Below are positions 24,018-26,434 of a stretch of DNA of 26,434 nt, in pieces. The translations under genes and the position numbers were made by a program. The first letter of the stretch is position 1. Each line of letters starts with the position of its first letter. Under the pieces are notes generated by a model. It was given only the letters and a program-made list of their open reading frames with translations. It did no database searches and was not told the origin of the DNA. Origin of the DNA: an uncultured Oscillospiraceae bacterium (GTDB lineage Bacteria > Bacillota > Clostridia > Oscillospirales > Acutalibacteraceae); contig USCI01000031.1 of the NCBI GenBank assembly GCA_900553255.1, positions 1 through 26,434 on the forward strand, read 5' to 3'.

Positions 24018-24812
24018 CTACTTATCGTATAGAATGTTCAGGTTCCGCTCGGGCACCGCGCGGCCGCGCCAGCCATAGGCCTTGTCCTGCAGATCATCGA
24101 GATCGTCGGCGGAAAGCCAGGGCTTATACCGGTCGAAGCAGGGGTGCGGGCGGATGAGCGCGCCGCGGTTGGCGGGGCAGACCTCCTGACAGCGGTCACA
24201 CCCCCACACAAGCCCGCCTTCCCGCAGCATCCGCTGTTCCTCCGCAGTCAGTTCACCCTTTTTCTGGGACACCGCCGACAGGCAACCCTCACGATTGCCG
24301 CGGCCGATACAGCCGGCAGGGCAGGCCGCTTTACAGGCGCCGCAGTGCCGGCAGCCGGTGAGCGGCGCAGCGGCGGCCTCCCAATACCGGTCGGTGACAA
24401 TGGTGCCGATGAACACATAGGACCCGTACACCGGGTGGAGCAGCAGGCCGTTGTCCCCCCGGCAGCCAAGACCCGCGCGCACGGCAGCTTCCACCTCCGG
24501 CACCGGGGAATTGTCGATAAACGGCTCGAAGCGGTTGTCCGGATACTGCCGGCGCAGCGCAGCGGCGGCCTTCTCGAGCACCGCGCCGGCGGTCTTATGG
24601 TAATCCGGTACGCAGGCGTACCGGCAGAGATTGCGCGGGCCGTTTTCCTCAAACCGGTAAGGGAAAAGGGCGACGAGCACGCTCTGCGGGTGTTCCGGCA
24701 GGCGGGCCGCTGCGCGGCAGGGGCGCAGGCTGTCCTGAATACAGGCAAAAGAGCACACGCCGAACGCTTCGAGCGCCTGCTCCCGCAGAATGGCGGCTGC
24801 CGCGGCATCCAT
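24018..24812 (-). CDS. Short QueG-like protein with two 4Fe-4S clusters
   Basis: A 264-residue cytoplasmic protein related to epoxyqueuosine reductase, the last step of queuosine tRNA modification. The substrate/cobalamin-side motif is IDNSPVPEVEAAVRAGLGCR, whose Asp matches the catalytic Asp region of QueG (VDTGP..E...A..AGLG). Two ferredoxin-type clusters follow: CRHCGACKAACP and CDRCQEVCP. It is shorter than classical QueG (about 310-380) because the C-terminal region is missing; such short forms occur in Firmicutes and may not all act on queuosine. It is monocistronic, with a GGAAAGGAG site and its own promoter. It converges on the URO-D-like gene with only 40 bases between them and no obvious terminator. 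Confidence 0.82.
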   Translation of the reverse strand: MDAAAAAILREQALEAFGVCSFACIQDSLRPCRAAARLPEHPQSVLVALFPYRFEENGPRNLCRYACVPDYHKTAGAVLEKAAAALRRQYPDNRFEPFIDNSPVPEVEAAVRAGLGCRGDNGLLLHPVYGSYVFIGTIVTDRYWEAAAAPLTGCRHCGACKAACPAGCIGRGNREGCLSAVSQKKGELTAEEQRMLREGGLVWGCDRCQEVCPANRGALIRPHPCFDRYKPWLSADDLDDLQDKAYGWRGRAVPERNLNILYDK

Positions 24813-24841
24813 AGCCCTCTCTCCTTTCCGGTGTTTTTTTC

Positions 24842-24870
24842 AGTATACCGTATCCGCAGCCGTTTGTCGA
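24842..24870 (-). promoter_or_regulatory. Promoter for the QueG-like gene
   Basis: On the minus strand TCGACA (24865-24870) is followed by a 17-base spacer and TATACT (24842-24847), about 30 bases before the start codon. Confidence 0.7.
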
Positions 24871-24881
24871 CCGCGGCAGAC

Positions 24882-24922
24882 CGCACCGCAGGAAAAAATT
24901 TTTCCTGCGGTGCGAGTTTTTG
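24882..24922 (+). terminator. Long GC/AT dyad with T run upstream of the sigma gene
   Basis: CGCACCGCAGG plus five A pairs with five T plus CCTGCGGTGCG (24882-24914), a 16-bp stem around one unpaired A. AGTTTTTGCGTTTT follows on the plus strand. It looks like an intrinsic terminator but lies between two divergent genes, so it may instead be a regulatory dyad or insulate the sigma gene. Confidence 0.55.
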
Positions 24923-24959
24923 CGTTTTGGATCATCTAATAGGTGAAGGGGGATAGTTA

Positions 24960-25520
24960 ATGGATCACGGTGCCTGCAGCTACCGCCGTTTCCTTGACGG
25001 CGACGATACGGCTTTTGTGGAGATCATTAAGGCCTACAAGGATGGCCTGACGCTATATCTTTACGGCTTTGTCGGCAGCCTCCCCCTTGCCGAGGACCTG
25101 ATGAGCGAGACGTTCTTCAAGCTACTGGTGAAAAAGCCGCACTTTTCCCAAAAAAGCACCTTTAAAACCTGGCTCTACGCCATCGGCCGCAACGAAGCGC
25201 TGGCCTGCCTGAAAAAACGTGCACGCATTGCCGACCGGCCGGTCGAGGACTGCGCGGAATGGCTGAGTGCGGGAGGCGGGGAGCTGGAAACCGCCTATCT
25301 GCGGGAAGAACGCCGCATCCGCCTGCACCGGGCGCTCGGCAAGCTGCACCCGGACTATCGCCAGGTTTTGTATCTCACCTATTTTGAGGACTTCAGCCAC
25401 GCACAGGCGCGCGCCGTGATGAAAAAGAGCAAAACCCAGATGGAAAACCTGATGTACCGGGCCAAAAAGGCTCTGAAGGCCGAATTGTTAAAGGAGGGCT
25501 TTGACGATGAAGACTTATAA
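24960..25520 (+). CDS. ECF-type RNA polymerase sigma factor
   Basis: A 186-residue sigma-70-family protein of the ECF group with only regions 2 and 4. Region 2 (about 15-85) contains LAEDLMSETFFKLL and STFKTWLYAIGRNEAL; region 4 (about 120-175) contains LHPDYRQVLYLTYFEDFSHA and an HTH ending in ENLMYRAKKALKAEL. The ATG follows GAAGGGGG. I could not identify a promoter of a distinctive ECF type upstream, so autoregulation is open. It overlaps the next gene by 14 bases, the usual arrangement for a sigma factor and its anti-sigma factor. Its regulon is unknown; no link to the sugar genes is visible. Confidence 0.9.
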   Translation: MDHGACSYRRFLDGDDTAFVEIIKAYKDGLTLYLYGFVGSLPLAEDLMSETFFKLLVKKPHFSQKSTFKTWLYAIGRNEALACLKKRARIADRPVEDCAEWLSAGGGELETAYLREERRIRLHRALGKLHPDYRQVLYLTYFEDFSHAQARAVMKKSKTQMENLMYRAKKALKAELLKEGFDDEDL

Positions 25521-26166
25521 GGAAATTGCCGCCGCGCTGTTTGACCGCCGGGACGCTTACTATGCCAGGCGGGCAAAACGCCAGAAAACGGCGCTTGCCG
25601 TCGTTTCCGGCGTGTGCTGTGTGGGACTGGCCGTGCTGCTCGGTTTCGGCCTGCGGCAGGACGCGGGAACCATTCCGGCTGCGGGAAGCAGCGAAGGCAC
25701 CGTGACGGCGCCGGATACGCCGTCGGCGGTATCGGGCGGCTATGGAGCAGCCGATATCGGAAACGGGATTATGCAGCGTCCGGGCGAGGACAGCACCGTT
25801 TCCTATATCCCAATGATTTCCGCCTACGAAGGGGAAGGTGCCAGCTATATGTCTCCGGAAAACGGCCGTGTTCACCGCTCGATTCCGCTGGACGGCGCCA
25901 TGAATGCCTACGGAGACAGCGCCCGGTACAACGTGCGCATCAACGTCTTCCGGGATCAGCAGCTGCTCGCGGCCGACAGCGCAGAGGTGCGCAGCGAAAT
26001 TGAACGGCTGGCGGCGCTGGGGTATACGACGGTGTTTCAAACCTACGACGACGGCACGAGCGAGCACTACACCTTCAGCTGTCACGCCACACGGGAGCAG
26101 CTGCTCGCTTTCCCGGCGAATGCGGAATACGGGTATTTCCTGTACCTGTACGATGAAAGGGATTGA
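25507..26166 (+). CDS. Putative membrane anti-sigma protein
   Basis: A 219-residue protein: cytoplasmic basic N-terminus (MKTYKEIAAALFDRRDAYYARRAKRQK), one membrane helix (about 30-50) and a 170-residue outer domain. The outer domain has a low-complexity Gly/Ser/Thr-rich linker and then a folded-looking part (YNVRINVFRDQQLLAADSAE to the end). The short N-terminal segment would hold the sigma factor at the membrane and the outer part would sense a signal; this is inferred from gene order only. No HxxxCxxC zinc anti-sigma motif is present. AAGGAGGG lies within the end of the sigma gene, 8 bases before the ATG, which is chosen over an in-frame TTG at 25501. Confidence 0.75.
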   Translation: MKTYKEIAAALFDRRDAYYARRAKRQKTALAVVSGVCCVGLAVLLGFGLRQDAGTIPAAGSSEGTVTAPDTPSAVSGGYGAADIGNGIMQRPGEDSTVSYIPMISAYEGEGASYMSPENGRVHRSIPLDGAMNAYGDSARYNVRINVFRDQQLLAADSAEVRSEIERLAALGYTTVFQTYDDGTSEHYTFSCHATREQLLAFPANAEYGYFLYLYDERD

Positions 26167-26434
26167 TGCAGCGCGCATACGGGAGATTTTCTGAAGCCCG
26201 GGCGGCCTGTATACGGTGTCCGGATAGGTTCTGCCGTCTTCCCCCCTTTCTATAAATCCAGTATAAGGGAAAGACGGCGCCAAATGGTTCCTGTGCCTGT
26301 ACCAACAGACGTTTCCATCCCTTTGCCATGATTTGCTCTTACCTGCCACAGGAACAAGCGTCCGATGCCCCTGTAACCGCTAATACAAGCAGCCGCCCGC
26401 ATCTTTGCGGGCGGCTGCTTCAGCTTGTCAAAGA
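26167..26434. other. Right-end intergenic stretch with two inverted repeats
   Basis: No convincing gene. GCCGTCTT (26233-26240) and AAGACGGC (26271-26278) flank an AT-richer 30-base core with TATA-like hexamers. Near the edge, AAGCAGCCGCCCGC and GCGGGCGGCTGCTT (26387-26420, loop ATCTTT) form a perfect 14-bp stem, a likely terminator for one or both strands. Confidence 0.6.

Overview
The window looks like a GC-rich chromosomal segment of a gut-type Firmicute, most likely Oscillospirales/Ruminococcaceae. The evidence is AGGAGG-type ribosome binding sites, CUT1 sugar transporters with no ATPase gene of their own, an AraC regulator, a remnant of a short XRE regulator of a type common in that group, and Clostridia-style sigma/anti-sigma genes. 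This placement is inference; no rRNA or marker gene is present. No tRNA, CRISPR array or insertion sequence was seen.

Layout. (1) 1-960: a small membrane protein with a Cys/Asp-rich tail (minus strand) and a decayed XRE regulator whose palindromic operator-like site survives. (2) 967-12074, minus strand: one eight-gene operon read from right to left. It encodes a 971-residue substrate-binding protein with two duplicated sugar-binding-like modules, a MalF/MalG-type permease pair, a secreted NHL-repeat/TPR/membrane-anchor protein (frameshifted here), a YIP1-family membrane protein, a secreted DUF5696-type protein, and a second MalF/MalG pair. Tight spacing and start/stop overlaps support one transcript. 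No ATP-binding subunit is present, so a shared MsmX-type ATPase encoded elsewhere is expected. (3) 12601-18217, plus strand, divergent: a GH110-like beta-helix protein, an alpha/beta hydrolase (esterase type), a GH36 alpha-galactosidase and an AraC regulator. (4) 18382-22550: a GH38 alpha-mannosidase with its own promoter, then, after a strong hairpin, a ROK kinase and a GmhA-like SIS isomerase. (5) 22731-23977: a URO-D-superfamily protein with a frameshift, behind a promoter that carries a perfect palindrome. (6) 24018-26166: a short QueG-like iron-sulfur protein (minus strand), then an ECF sigma factor overlapping a putative anti-sigma protein.

How it fits together (inference): none of the plus-strand hydrolases has a signal peptide, so they probably act in the cytoplasm on oligosaccharides imported by the minus-strand transporter. 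Two candidate alpha-galactosidases, an alpha-mannosidase and an esterase suggest an acylated glycan with alpha-galactose and alpha-mannose. ROK and SIS proteins could phosphorylate and isomerise a released sugar. The AraC protein is the obvious candidate regulator.

The least explained parts are the conserved-looking set SBP / two permease pairs / NHL-TPR / YIP1 / DUF5696, and the URO-D-like protein beside the sugar genes. Two otherwise intact genes are broken by single-base changes in G runs. These may be sequencing errors or real phase-variable frameshifts; the sequence alone cannot decide.
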